Source: JAEUJM01 sp964635055
GTDB taxonomy: Bacteria > Actinomycetota > Acidimicrobiia > Acidimicrobiales > DATDAH01
Length of the DNA stretch: 64,000 nucleotides
Assembly (NCBI GenBank): GCA_964635055.1
Contig: CAZWMT010000002.1
Span: 1-64,000, forward strand
Direction: 5' to 3'
Under the pieces are notes generated by a model that saw nothing but the letters and a program-made list of their open reading frames with translations, did no database searches and was not told the DNA's origin. Position numbers and translations under genes: made by a program. Of this stretch, positions 41,476 to 50,430 are shown piece after piece (positions within the stretch are counted from its first letter, which is position 1; every line of letters begins with the position of its first letter).

Positions 41476-41549
41476 CGGCCGGAGGTTACCGGGGGCGCGA
41501 CGAGTCCCCCCGCGGGCGGGGGGACTCGGGGCGGTTCAGCGGGGCGGGC

Positions 41550-41876
41550 TCAGATGAACTCGGACAGCTCCTCGAGGAGCTGGCCCTTGCCCTTGGCGCC
41601 CACCAGGCGCTTCACCGGCTCGCCGTCCTTGAAGACGATGAGGGTCGGGATGCTCATGACCTGGTAGTTGCGGGCGGCGCCAGGGCTGTCGTCGACGTTC
41701 AGCTTGGCGATCGCGAGCTTGTCGCCGTGCTCGGAGGCGATCTCCTCGAGGATCGGGGCGATCATCTTGCACGGCCCGCACCACTCGGCCCAGAAGTCGA
41801 CGAGGACCGGTCCCTCGGCGCTGCCGATCTCCTCGTTGAAGGTGGCGTCGGAGAGGGTGGAGATGCCTGCGGCCAT
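41550..41876 (-). CDS. trxA: Thioredoxin
   Basis: 108 residues, ATG at 41876. Active site W-C-G-P-C (Cys33, Cys36), cis-Pro in S-I-P-T-L. Reduced by the adjacent TrxB. In Mycobacterium the order is sigM-trxB-trxC-cwlM-parB; here the thioredoxin genes are separated by two small membrane-protein genes. Confidence 0.97.
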   Translation of the reverse strand: MAAGISTLSDATFNEEIGSAEGPVLVDFWAEWCGPCKMIAPILEEIASEHGDKLAIAKLNVDDSPGAARNYQVMSIPTLIVFKDGEPVKRLVGAKGKGQLLEELSEFI

Positions 41877-41979
41877 GACGAGCCTTTCTGCGGTTTCGTG
41901 GGTCCTGGCGGACCCTGATCTTCGCGTACCCCCAACCCGGTGGGGTCCGGTGGCATTCCCGCCGGGGTCGCCGGTGGGG

Positions 41980-42510
41980 TCAGCGGCGCTCCTCCACGGT
42001 GCGGTCGGCCTGGCCGGGCCGGCCGGGACCGTGCAGCGTGAGGTGGGAGAGCTCGGTGTACATCCGGTGCGGGTCGGGGACGTGGTCGAGCGAGGACAGG
42101 GCCTGGTCCTGGCCGGCGGTCTCGATGACGAAGCGCCCGTAGCCGAGCACCCGTCCGAGGGGCGACGTCTCGTAGGTCAGGTCGGTGATCTTGCGCAGGG
42201 GCATCGCCGCCAGGCGGCGGGTGACGAGGCCCGAGACCTCGAACACCCGCCAGTCCGTGACGTAGAGCGTGTCGAAGCGCCAGTCCGCGAGCTTCCAGCC
42301 GAGGCGCAGCCAGAGGTAGATGACGCCGAGCCCGAACAGACCGGTGACCTCGGTCGAGCCGGTCATGCCGAAGAAGATCGAGAGCACCAGCAGGCTGCCG
42401 CCCGCCCAGCTCGCCGGGCCGATGAGGACGGCCCAGTGGCGCTTGGTCTCGTAGACGACCGTCTCACCCTCGAGGAGGAACGCGTCCGAGGCGGCGGCGC
42501 CCGCGCTCAG
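41980..42510 (-). CDS. PH-domain membrane protein (bPH2/YdbS type), probable CTG start
   Basis: About 176 residues. A soluble lead (F-L-L-E-G-E-T-V-V-Y-E-T-K-R-H-W), two hydrophobic segments (W-A-V-L-I-G-P-A-S-W-A-G-G-S-L-L-V-L-S; G-L-F-G-L-G-V-I-Y-L-W-L-R-L), then the bPH2 domain (L-Y-V-T-D-W-R-V-F-E-V-S-G-L ... M-P-L-R-K-I-T-D-L-T-Y-E; G-R-V-L-G-Y-G-R-F-V-I-E-T). The conserved start region has no ATG, GTG or TTG in frame. A CTG at 42510 overlaps the upstream small gene's stop as CTGA, a coupling-type overlap, so it is the likely start. Function unknown. Confidence 0.8.
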   Translation of the reverse strand: MSAGAAASDAFLLEGETVVYETKRHWAVLIGPASWAGGSLLVLSIFFGMTGSTEVTGLFGLGVIYLWLRLGWKLADWRFDTLYVTDWRVFEVSGLVTRRLAAMPLRKITDLTYETSPLGRVLGYGRFVIETAGQDQALSSLDHVPDPHRMYTELSHLTLHGPGRPGQADRTVEERR

Positions 42511-42662
42511 TTCAGGAGCTCCTTCAGGAACTCGATCACGCCGTCCCAGATGTCGGACACGACGCTCAGCGCCGAGCTGACCCAGTTGGCCGACTCCGAC
42601 GGGTTGGTGACGAGCAGGAACAGGCCGATGCCCACCACGATCCCCGGCAGCAGCTTCTTCAT
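42507..42662 (-). CDS. Small single-pass membrane protein (51 residues)
   Basis: ATG at 42662. K-K-L-L-P-G-I-V-V-G-I-G-L-F-L-L-V-T forms one N-terminal membrane segment, then an amphipathic helix ending V-I-E-F-L-K-E-L-L-N. Its stop overlaps the CTG start of the PH-domain gene. Likely co-translated partner; family unknown to me. Confidence 0.65.
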   Translation of the reverse strand: MKKLLPGIVVGIGLFLLVTNPSESANWVSSALSVVSDIWDGVIEFLKELLN

Positions 42663-42784
42663 GGTCGACTCCGGCGGGTCAGGGATCCTCGTGCTCGGGC
42701 GCGAACGCGGACGGGATCGACCCTAGCGGCGGGCCCTGGCGTGCTCGGGGATGGTCGCGGCGCCGGCCGCGGGCGCGTCGGCGC

Positions 42785-43759
42785 TCAGCCGGCGGCGTGC
42801 GCGGCGGCCTCGAGCCACCGCTCGGCGTCGATGGCGGCCATGCAGCCCGAGCCGGCCGCGGTGATGGCCTGGCGGTAGGTGTGGTCCTGCACGTCGCCGC
42901 AGGCGAACACGCCGTCCACGTTGGTGGCGGTGCCCGGCCCCGTGATCAGGTAGCCGCTGTCCTCCATGTCGAGCTGGCCCTTGAACAGGTCGGTGTTGGG
43001 CTGGTGGCCGATGGCCACGAACACGCCGGTGACGTCGAGGTCGGACACCTCGTCGGTGAGCACGTTGCGCACCTTCAGCTTCTCCACCGAGTGCTCGCCC
43101 ACGATGTCGTCGACGGTGTGGTTCCAGAGGAACTCGATCTTCGGGTTGGCGAAGGCCCGCTCCTGCATGATCTTCGACGCCCGCAGCTCGTCACGCCGGT
43201 GGATCAGGGTGACCTTGGTGGCGAACTTGGTGAGGAACAGCGCCTCCTCGAGGGCGGAGTCGCCGCCGCCGACCACCGCGATCTCGTGCTCGCGGAAGAA
43301 GAACCCGTCGCAGGTGGCGCAGGTGGACAGGCCGTGGCCGAGCAGGCGCTCCTCGGCGGGCAGGCCGAGCATCAGCGCCTTGGCGCCGGTCGACACGATG
43401 ACCGACTGCGCCCGGTAGGTGGGCTCGGCGGCGTCGGGGTCACCGACCCACACGCCGAAGGGCCGGGCCGAGAGGTCGACCTTGGACACCTTCTCGGTGA
43501 GCAGGTCGGCGCCGAAGCGCACCGCCTGCTCGCGGAAGCGGGCCATCAGGTCGGGGCCCATGATCCCCTCGGGGAAGCCGGGGAAGTTCTCGACCTCGGT
43601 GGTCAGCATCAGCTGGCCCCCGGGCTGGTCGCTCGTCGAGGAGGGCTCGCCCTCGATGACCAGGGGCGAGAGGTTGGCCCGGGCGGTGTAGATGGCCGCG
43701 GTGAGGCCCGCGGGGCCCGAGCCGATGATGATCACGTTGCGCACGTCGGAGCTGCTCAT
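42785..43759 (-). CDS. trxB: Thioredoxin reductase
   Basis: 324 residues, ATG at 43759. FAD motif I-I-G-S-G-P-A-G-L-T-A-A, redox motif C-A-T-C-D-G (Cys147, Cys150), NADPH motif V-G-G-G-D-S-A-L-E-E-A, and C-G-D-V-Q-D near the end. Reduces thioredoxin with NADPH. Confidence 0.97.
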   Translation of the reverse strand: MSSSDVRNVIIIGSGPAGLTAAIYTARANLSPLVIEGEPSSTSDQPGGQLMLTTEVENFPGFPEGIMGPDLMARFREQAVRFGADLLTEKVSKVDLSARPFGVWVGDPDAAEPTYRAQSVIVSTGAKALMLGLPAEERLLGHGLSTCATCDGFFFREHEIAVVGGGDSALEEALFLTKFATKVTLIHRRDELRASKIMQERAFANPKIEFLWNHTVDDIVGEHSVEKLKVRNVLTDEVSDLDVTGVFVAIGHQPNTDLFKGQLDMEDSGYLITGPGTATNVDGVFACGDVQDHTYRQAITAAGSGCMAAIDAERWLEAAAHAAG

Positions 43760-43787
43760 GGCAGGCGAAACCTCGGGTGGGGGAGGG

Positions 43788-44141
43788 CTATTCCGTGGCG
43801 TCGGCGGGGCCGTAGCGCTTGGACCACAGCCAGGCGCCCACACCGACGAAGAGCAGGCCCACGATGCCGTGGGCCACCCAGACACCGCCCGGTGCGTAGA
43901 CGTTCACGAAGCGCACGAGGCCCACGATGAACAGGACGAGGGCGGCGGTGCCGAGCATCGTGGCCAGGAAGCCGAAGACGACGGCCCGGGCGAAGCGGAT
44001 GGCCGGCCCGGTGGTCTTCTCCCGGACCTGGTCGACCAGGTTGACGATCTGGTCGGTGGCCTTGGCCGGCCAGTCCTCGGCCGGCGTGCCGGCGCCCCCG
44101 GGCGCGGTGGGTCGGGGCGCGGGCCCGATCGGCTCGGTCAT
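43788..44141 (-). CDS. Small membrane protein, phage-holin-family / Holin-X-like
   Basis: 117 residues, ATG at 44141. A Pro/Gly-rich cytoplasmic lead, a helical segment (D-Q-I-V-N-L-V-D-Q-V-R-E-K), two membrane segments (V-V-F-G-F-L-A-T-M-L-G-T-A-A-L-V-L-F-I; V-W-V-A-H-G-I-V-G-L-L-F-V-G-V-G) and a short basic tail. Resembles the actinobacterial holin-X/DUF1469-like membrane proteins, which are not necessarily holins. Lies 28 bp upstream of trxB, same strand. Confidence 0.65.
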   Translation of the reverse strand: MTEPIGPAPRPTAPGGAGTPAEDWPAKATDQIVNLVDQVREKTTGPAIRFARAVVFGFLATMLGTAALVLFIVGLVRFVNVYAPGGVWVAHGIVGLLFVGVGAWLWSKRYGPADATE

Positions 44142-44227
44142 GGCGGCCAACCCTACCCATCCGGGCTGACCGGAGGGAACGGGGGGGACGGCGCCGCCGC
44201 GGTCTCGGCGGCGCCGTCCCCCCCGTG

Positions 44228-46447
44228 TCAGTGCTCGAACCGGACCCGGGGGAGCACCCGGTCCAGCCAGCCGGGGAGCCACCAGTTGCGGTCGCCGAGC
44301 AGGCCCATGAGCGAGGGCACGAGCATCATCCGCACGACGGTGGCGTCGAGGGCCACCGCGACCGCGAGGGTCATGCCGAGCTCGGTGGGCGGGATGGGGC
44401 CCGTCACCCCGAACGCCACGAACACCACGATCATGATGAGGGCGGCGTTGGTGATGGGCCGGCCGGTGCGGGCGATGCCCTCGCGGATGGCGAGCGCGGT
44501 GTCGCCGGTGGCCTCGTAGCGCTCCCGGATCGCGGCCAGCAGGAACAGCTGGTAGTCCATCGAGAGCCCGAAGAGCAGGGCGAAGAAGAACAGCGGCGCC
44601 CAGGCGTCGACGAAGCCCTGGTGGTCGATGCCGATGAGGCCGGCGCCGATCCCGTGCTGGAACACGATGGCGGCGAAGCCGAAGCTGGCGCCGACGCTGA
44701 TCAGGTTCAACACGATCGAGGACAGCGCGACGGTCAGGCTGCGGAACACCACGAGGAGCAGCAGGAAGGCCACGAGCATGATCAGGCCCACGGCGAGCGG
44801 CGCCCGGCCGAGCAGCACCGAGGTGAGGTCGTGGTTCTGGGCCGCAGGGCCGCCCACGAGGGCCTCGGGCACCTCGGCCGCGACCTCCTCGCGGAGGCGC
44901 TCGACGAGGTCCGAGGTGGCCTGGTCGTCGACCGCGGTCGTCGGGATCACCCGGACGACGGTGCGGCCCGAGGCGGCGGGCTCGGCCACGATCCGGGCGT
45001 CGGCCACGCCGGCGTCGGCCGTGGCGAGGGCCACCACCGCTTCGGCGTCCTGGGCGGGCACGGTCACGTAGAGCGGGGCGGCGGCGCCGGGGCCGAAGGC
45101 CTCGACCACGAGCTCGTAGCCGTCCCGGCTCGAACGGCCCTCGTCGACGACGCGGGCGCCGGGCATGCCGAGGCGCAGGCCGAGGGCGGGGGCGGCGAGG
45201 CCGAGCAGGAGGAACAGGCCGATGGCCAGGGTGGCGCCGGGCCGGCGCAGGGCCCGGCCGGTCCAGCGGGCCCAGCGGCCCTCGGCGGCGCGGTCGGGGT
45301 CGTCGTGGCCCTTGGCCACCAGCACCCGGTCGCCCATGGCGAGGAGCACGGCGGGCAGCAGGGTCAGCGAGGCCAGCGCGGTGGCGGTGACCGAGAGCAT
45401 CATGCCGAGGGCCATGGCCCGGAAGACCATGATCGGCACGACGAGCACCGCGGCCAGCGAGAGCACGACGGTCAGGGCGGAGAGGAACACGGCCTTGCCC
45501 GAGGTCGCGAGGGTGCCGACCATGGCGTCGATCGGGCCGCGCCCGTCCTCGCGCTCCTCTCGGTACCGGGAGACGATGAACAGGCTGTAGTCGATGCCGA
45601 CCGCGAGGCCGATCATCATCGAGAAGTTCATGGACCAGACCGACAGCGGGGTCAGGCCGGTGAGCAGGTGCAGGGCGGCGAAGCCGACGGCGATGCCCGC
45701 CACGGCGAGGATGAGGGGCAGGCCGGCGGCGACCGCCGAGCCGAAGGCGATGAACAGCAGGATGATCGTGGGCAATCCCGAGACCAGCTCGGCGAGGTGC
45801 AGGGCCTCCTCGTTGGTCTCGTTGAAGTCGCTCCACACCGGCCATTCGCCGGTGACCTCGACCCGGGCCCCCTCGGGGACCTCGAGCTCGCCGACGTGGT
45901 CGATGAGCGCGCCGGCGGACTCGGGCAGGCCGGCGTCCTCGGTGGCCTCGAGGCCCACGGGGATCAGGACCGTGCGTCCGTCGGGCGACACCAGGCCGGC
46001 CTCGGCGGGCTGGGCCAGGGGGTCGACCACGGCGGTGGCGCCCGGCGCGCCGTCGAGGTCGGTGACCACGGCCTGCACGCCCGCCGGGTCCTCGGCGATC
46101 GGGGTGTCCTGGTGGTACACGACGATCGCGGACTCGGCGCCGAGCCGGGGGAAGTCCGCCCGCAGCTCGTCGCGGACCTGCTGGGCGGTGGAGCCCTGCG
46201 CCTCCCACCCGGCCCCCGAGAGCGCGCCGGACAGGGTGATGGCGAGGGGGGCGGCCAGGAGCACGACCGCGAGCCAGACCAGCATCACCGCGCGGCGCCG
46301 GCGGCCGGCGAACCGGGCCAGCGCGCCGAACCAGCCGTGGCCCTGGACCAGGCCGTCGGGGGTGGGCTCGCCGGCGCCGTCGGGCCCGGTCGGAGCAGGG
46401 CCCTGGGGGTCGGGGCCAGGTGAGGTGCGGTCGTCGATCACGGTCAT
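44228..46447 (-). CDS. MMPL/RND-family transporter
   Basis: 739 residues, ATG at 46447. Two repeats of one helix, an extracellular domain and five helices: the first starts R-R-R-A-V-M-L-V-W-L-A-V-V, the second near R-R-P-G-A-T-L-A-I-G-L-F. The MMPL hallmark G-I-D-Y-S-L-F-I-V-S-R-Y-R-E-E-R in helix block 1 and G-L-S-M-D-Y-Q-L-F-L-L in block 2 carry the proton-relay Asp-Tyr pairs. Such proteins export lipids or siderophores, or act in drug or metal resistance. Two CsoR-like operators just upstream suggest metal- or sulfide-responsive expression. Confidence 0.92.
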   Translation of the reverse strand: MTVIDDRTSPGPDPQGPAPTGPDGAGEPTPDGLVQGHGWFGALARFAGRRRRAVMLVWLAVVLLAAPLAITLSGALSGAGWEAQGSTAQQVRDELRADFPRLGAESAIVVYHQDTPIAEDPAGVQAVVTDLDGAPGATAVVDPLAQPAEAGLVSPDGRTVLIPVGLEATEDAGLPESAGALIDHVGELEVPEGARVEVTGEWPVWSDFNETNEEALHLAELVSGLPTIILLFIAFGSAVAAGLPLILAVAGIAVGFAALHLLTGLTPLSVWSMNFSMMIGLAVGIDYSLFIVSRYREEREDGRGPIDAMVGTLATSGKAVFLSALTVVLSLAAVLVVPIMVFRAMALGMMLSVTATALASLTLLPAVLLAMGDRVLVAKGHDDPDRAAEGRWARWTGRALRRPGATLAIGLFLLLGLAAPALGLRLGMPGARVVDEGRSSRDGYELVVEAFGPGAAAPLYVTVPAQDAEAVVALATADAGVADARIVAEPAASGRTVVRVIPTTAVDDQATSDLVERLREEVAAEVPEALVGGPAAQNHDLTSVLLGRAPLAVGLIMLVAFLLLLVVFRSLTVALSSIVLNLISVGASFGFAAIVFQHGIGAGLIGIDHQGFVDAWAPLFFFALLFGLSMDYQLFLLAAIRERYEATGDTALAIREGIARTGRPITNAALIMIVVFVAFGVTGPIPPTELGMTLAVAVALDATVVRMMLVPSLMGLLGDRNWWLPGWLDRVLPRVRFEH

Positions 46448-46462
46448 GACGAGCGAGTCTAT

Positions 46463-46502
46463 ATACCCCTAGGGGTATCTGCAACAGGTACCCCTAGGGG
46501 TA
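46463..46502 (-). promoter_or_regulatory. Two CsoR/FrmR-like operators upstream of the MMPL gene
   Basis: ATACCCCTAGGGGTAT (46463-46478) and TACCCCTAGGGGTA (46489-46502), two near-perfect copies of one palindrome with centres 25 bp apart. They begin 16 bases upstream of the ATG. C-tract/G-tract palindromes flanked by TA are typical of CsoR-family repressors (Cu, sulfide, formaldehyde). No CsoR gene lies in the window. Confidence 0.7.
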
Positions 46503-46730
46503 TCAGCGGCGGGCGGGGGTGCATAAGCGGTGGCAGCGGTGGGTAGGCCCCGGCCGTTCTAAAACCCCCCCAAAATGATTGTTTGCGCACACATAGACAG
46601 CGTTGTATAGTGGTTGATGCGGCGTTGATCTCCGGAGTGGGTGGCTCTGTTGATCTGCGGAGCGGTGGTTTTGGGTGGTCCACCTGCTTCGGGCCTCATC
46701 CGACGACGATCAGAGAGGATTTCGTTCCCC
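46503..46730. other. Intergenic with an A+T-rich patch before the OrfA gene
   Basis: No gene. 46558-46620 is conspicuously A+T-rich for this genome and may carry the promoter of the OrfA gene (TTGTATAGT near 46604). CTAAAAC at 46559 and GTTTTAG at 47098 could be the ends of a small inserted element, but 7 bp is weak evidence. Confidence 0.35.
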
Positions 46731-47075
46731 ATGGCGCGACCATCCAACAAGTCCCCCGACGAGAAGGTGCAGGCCGTGCTCGCCGTGCTCGCCGGGCGTC
46801 GCACGGCGGCGGAGGTCGCCCGTGATCTCGAGATCTCCGAACAGAGCATCCACAACTGGAAGCGCAGCTTCCTCGACGCCGGCCGGGGATCCTTCGAACG
46901 TACGGCGGGCCCGCCGAGCAGCCGTGAGGCGGAGCTCGAGGCCGAGAACGAGGAGCTCAAAGCGGCACTCGGGGAGGCCTACCTGAAGCTCCGCCTCGTG
47001 GAGCGGGGCCGTGGGGCGGGAGCCCTTTCGGACGCACGCGCCGACGAGGGCTGGCACGCCACGTCCGTCGGGTGA
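46731..47075 (+). CDS. Orphan IS3-type OrfA / transposase HTH protein
   Basis: 114 residues, ATG at 46731. HTH_Tnp_1/IS3 OrfA layout: S-P-D-E-K-V-Q-A-V-L-A-V-L-A-G-R-R-T-A-A-E-V-A-R-D-L-E-I-S-E-Q-S-I-H-N-W-K, then a leucine-zipper-like E-A-E-L-E-A-E-N-E-E-L-K-A-A-L-G-E-A. No OrfB (DDE integrase) follows, so it cannot transpose on its own: an IS remnant or a domesticated regulator. Its place just before the LPXTG gene and duplicated unit is notable. Confidence 0.7.
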   Translation: MARPSNKSPDEKVQAVLAVLAGRRTAAEVARDLEISEQSIHNWKRSFLDAGRGSFERTAGPPSSREAELEAENEELKAALGEAYLKLRLVERGRGAGALSDARADEGWHATSVG

Positions 47076-47150
47076 CGAACGCTTTTCCTAAAGCGGAGTT
47101 TTAGTCCGCCGACCAAGAGAGCATCTACAACCTCCCCGAAGGAAGGTGCG

Positions 47151-49763
47151 ATGTTCTCCCACCGCAGCCCGCAGCGCACGGCGGCGCAACCGCCGAGCGA
47201 CCGACACCCCGGTCGTCAACATCGTCCGGCACTCCGTCTGATCCTGGCGGTCGCCGGCGTGGCCCTGTCGGCGCTCTGGCTGCCGACCACCGTCAGCGCC
47301 CAGGCGGTCGGTGGCCTCGAGCTGTCGACCACCGTGTACGTCGGCCAGGACGCCGGCGTCGGTTGTCCCGGTGACGAGGGCATCGTCGCCATGGCCGACA
47401 CGCCGGCTACCTGGTGCTTCGACCTGCACAATGGCACGGACACGAACCTCGCCGGCGTCACGATCGATGTGGCGGGCCTCGACATCGACCAGACCGACCT
47501 CGAGCTCGTGGGCGGCGGCTCGGTCGCCGATGCGCTGGCGTTGGTCGCGCCGGGTGCGGACGTCCACCTGTACTACGAGAGCGACGTGACGTCCTCCCTG
47601 CTGGCGGTCGCCGACGCAGGTGGTGTCCCGGCCGACCAGGCCGGTGACCCCATCGTCGATGCGGAGCCGGTCACGGCGACCGACGGCGCGGGCGTGGCGT
47701 TGGCCGGGCTCACCATCGACAAGTCGGTGTACGGCGGGCACGACGCCGGCGCGGGATGCCCCGGGGACGATCGGGTCGTCGGGGACGAAGGCGACGAGAT
47801 CACCTTCTGCTTCGAGGTGGCCAACTCGGGTGACACGACCTTGGCCCCCGTCTCCGTCGACGACGCCGACCTCGGCCTCACCGACGCGGACATGACGGTG
47901 CTCTCCGGCGACCTCTCCTCGATGGCGCCCGGAGACGTCGCGGTGCTCTACCTCGAATCCACGGTCGAGGGGGATCTGACCAACACCGCCACCGTGGAGG
48001 GGCAGGCAGTGGACGAGGCCGGTGACCCGCTGGCGGTCGACGGCGGCCCGGTCGTGGCGGAGGACACGGCACTCGTCGACGAGGGCGGGCCCGAGCTCAC
48101 CCTCGAGAAGACCGTCTACCGGGGCCACGACGCGGGGGCGGGCTGCCCGGGCGAGGATTCGGTCGACGTCGTCCACGAGGGCTCCGTCACCTATTGCTTC
48201 TCCGTGACCAACTCGGGCGACGCGATCCTGGCGCCGGTCGAGATCGACGACCTCGACCTCGGGCTCACCGGCGCCGACATGACGGTGCTGTCCGGGGACC
48301 TGTCGTCCATGGCGCCCGGGGACACCGCTGTCCTCTACCTCGAGCAGACCGTCGACGGGGACCTGGCCAACACCGCGCAGGTGGAGGGCATCGCCGTCGA
48401 CGAGGCGGGCGACCCGATCGCCGGCGTGGAACCGGTCGTCGACGACGACACGGCCGAGGTCCGCGAGGTGACCGCCGGGGTCTCGCTCGTGACCGAGGTG
48501 CTCGATCCCTACACCGAGACCTACGTTGACGCCGACGATGACGAGGGCACGGCGGGCAGCAACGACCCGAGTGCCGCGATCCTCGGGGTGGGCGACACCG
48601 CCGACTTCCGCTTCGGCGTCGCCAACACCAGCGACGTCGACCTGACGGAGGTGACCCTGGAGGCACCGCAGTGCGACGAGCCGCCGACGTACCTCGACGG
48701 CGACGAAGGGGAGCCGGAGCTCCTCGAGCCCGAGGAGGAATGGCACTTCACCTGCGCCGTGGCCGAGGTCGAGGAAGGGTTCGTCCTGGAGGCCGTGGCG
48801 GGGGCCAAGGTCGACGGTGAGCCGGACGCAGCTGCCCCGGACGGCGCGGGCAAGGCCGAGTTCGCCGAGGTCCAGGTCGCCGACGTGGCCATCGAGACCC
48901 TGGTGCAGGATCCTGGAACCGGCGACTTCGGGGACACCGCGGTCATCGAGCCAGGCGCCGATGCCGTGTTCCAGGTTCTCGTGGAGAACACCGGTGAGGT
49001 GCCGTTGGGCGAGTTGGTGGTCACCGACGAGGAGGCGCCGGATTGTGACCGGACGGGCGACGAGGTCCTCGCGCCGGGTGACAGCCTGGCTGTCTACGAG
49101 TGCACGGTGACCGAGGTCGAGGGAGGCTTCGTCAACGTGAGCTCCGTCTCGGGCGCACCAGTGGACGACGCCGGCGATCAGGTGGCGGATCTCGTCATTG
49201 CGGAATCCTCGGCCGTGGTCACGACGGCGGCCGCGGCCGAGCCGGAGCTCGTCATCGACAAGTCCCTGGCGAGCGCCGACCCGGAGGCCCAGAACGCGGT
49301 CTGGCTGATCACGGTGGCCAACGACGGGGCAGCGCCCGTCACCGAGCCCATCGTCGTGGTCGACGAGCTCCCCTCCGAGCTCGAGCTGGTTCAGACGGAC
49401 GGCGAGGGCTGGGTGTGCCAGGCGTCTGCCGCCGAGGTCCGCTGCGCCACCGACGCCGACCTCGATCCGGGCGCCGCGGCGGCGCCGCTGCGCCTGGACA
49501 CGCTGGTCAGCGCGGCTCCCGGCTCCGCCGTCACCAACGTCGCCTACGTGGACGGCGCCGACGGCTCGGCGGTCCGCGACACCGCCGTCCTGAGCGTGTC
49601 GGGGTCGAATGACGACCCGACGCCCGTGGACTACGGCGTCACGCCGGCGCCGTCCGGCAGCCTGCCTCGCACCGGCGCCGTCGCCGTGGTCAGCCTGGTC
49701 GCCCTTGGTGCCCTTCTGGTTGGGGCGGGCAGCCTGCTGACCGGCGCCTCCCGACGGCGATAG
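47151..49763 (+). CDS. LPXTG-anchored surface protein with DUF11-like repeats
   Basis: 870 residues, ATG at 47151 with a GAAGGAAGG ribosome site. Signal peptide (L-R-L-I-L-A-V-A-G-V-A-L-S-A-L-W-L-P ... V-S-A-Q-A). Three related repeats (~130 residues) with V-Y-x-G-x-D-A-G-x-G-C-P-G and L-S-S-M-A-P-G-D, then DUF11-type domains (T-V-A-N-D-G-A-A-P-V-T; L-E-L-V-Q-T-D-G-E-G-W-V-C). The C terminus has L-P-R-T-G, a membrane segment and R-R-R: a complete sortase signal. Strongly acidic. The last 286 bp belong to the duplicated unit and recur at 55780. No sortase gene lies in the window. Confidence 0.88.
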   Translation: MFSHRSPQRTAAQPPSDRHPGRQHRPALRLILAVAGVALSALWLPTTVSAQAVGGLELSTTVYVGQDAGVGCPGDEGIVAMADTPATWCFDLHNGTDTNLAGVTIDVAGLDIDQTDLELVGGGSVADALALVAPGADVHLYYESDVTSSLLAVADAGGVPADQAGDPIVDAEPVTATDGAGVALAGLTIDKSVYGGHDAGAGCPGDDRVVGDEGDEITFCFEVANSGDTTLAPVSVDDADLGLTDADMTVLSGDLSSMAPGDVAVLYLESTVEGDLTNTATVEGQAVDEAGDPLAVDGGPVVAEDTALVDEGGPELTLEKTVYRGHDAGAGCPGEDSVDVVHEGSVTYCFSVTNSGDAILAPVEIDDLDLGLTGADMTVLSGDLSSMAPGDTAVLYLEQTVDGDLANTAQVEGIAVDEAGDPIAGVEPVVDDDTAEVREVTAGVSLVTEVLDPYTETYVDADDDEGTAGSNDPSAAILGVGDTADFRFGVANTSDVDLTEVTLEAPQCDEPPTYLDGDEGEPELLEPEEEWHFTCAVAEVEEGFVLEAVAGAKVDGEPDAAAPDGAGKAEFAEVQVADVAIETLVQDPGTGDFGDTAVIEPGADAVFQVLVENTGEVPLGELVVTDEEAPDCDRTGDEVLAPGDSLAVYECTVTEVEGGFVNVSSVSGAPVDDAGDQVADLVIAESSAVVTTAAAAEPELVIDKSLASADPEAQNAVWLITVANDGAAPVTEPIVVVDELPSELELVQTDGEGWVCQASAAEVRCATDADLDPGAAAAPLRLDTLVSAAPGSAVTNVAYVDGADGSAVRDTAVLSVSGSNDDPTPVDYGVTPAPSGSLPRTGAVAVVSLVALGALLVGAGSLLTGASRRR

Positions 49764-49834
49764 GGAGGTGACGAGAAGCGCCGGGCCGGGGGCGGGTGGG
49801 GTGCACCACCCGGCCCGGCGCGATCTCGTGGGAC

Positions 49835-50314
49835 TCAGTTGGCGTACAGGACCTCGGCGCAGTCGTTGATGCGGTCGACCTCGTCCGGGTGGTCCTCGAT
49901 CAGTTGGGTGGCGGTCTCGGTCAGCTCGGCGAGGCGGGCGTTCACCTCATTGACCGCCTCCGGCGACGGGTCGGCGCGCATGTCGGCCATGAGTTGGGCG
50001 ACCTCGTCGATCTCCTCGCAGTAGGCGGTGACCTCGGGGCTCGCCTCCTCCGTGCCCACGTCGTTGGTGGCCCCGTCGATGGTCGTGGCGCTGCCGGCCT
50101 CGGTGGTCGCGGTGGTGTCCGAGCCCGTGGTGGGCGAGGTGCCCTCGCTGGAGTCCGACGGCTCGGTGGCGCTGGTCGTCTCGGTCGGGTCGTCCGCGTC
50201 GCTCGAGCACGCGGCGCCGCTCAGGACCAGCGCCCCCGCCAAGACGGCGCCGGCGAGCCGAGTGCGCCGACGGCGGCCGACAGGGAAGGGTGGGGTTGTC
50301 GCAGTGAGTGCCAT
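49835..50314 (-). CDS. Small lipoprotein (159 residues), unit 1
   Basis: ATG at 50314. Signal with lipobox A-G-A-L-V-L-S-G-A-A-C-S-S, a ~50-residue Thr/Ser/Glu linker, then a helical domain (V-T-A-Y-C-E-E-I-D-E-V-A-Q-L-M-A-D-M, V-N-E-V-N-A-R-L-A-E-L-T-E) with a second Cys near the end (D-C-A-E-V), suggesting a disulfide. Convergent with the LPXTG gene, divergent from the DUF5979-like gene, whose upstream region it shares. Function unknown. Confidence 0.75.
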   Translation of the reverse strand: MALTATTPPFPVGRRRRTRLAGAVLAGALVLSGAACSSDADDPTETTSATEPSDSSEGTSPTTGSDTTATTEAGSATTIDGATNDVGTEEASPEVTAYCEEIDEVAQLMADMRADPSPEAVNEVNARLAELTETATQLIEDHPDEVDRINDCAEVLYAN

Positions 50315-50430
50315 GCGAGGACTCTAACTCCGATTAGCCCGAAGTTTCCATGATCTCTTGTTGACATGCGGCAGATGGCCGTAGCCGACCGTCCTGGCCG
50401 GGGGCGGGATCTGGGGCCACGTAGACAGTC

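Noticed and set aside
44225..46423. A 732-codon plus-strand frame opposite the MMPL gene
   Set aside because: His/Gly/Asp-rich composition typical of antisense high-GC frames; the MMPL motifs on the other strand are unambiguous.
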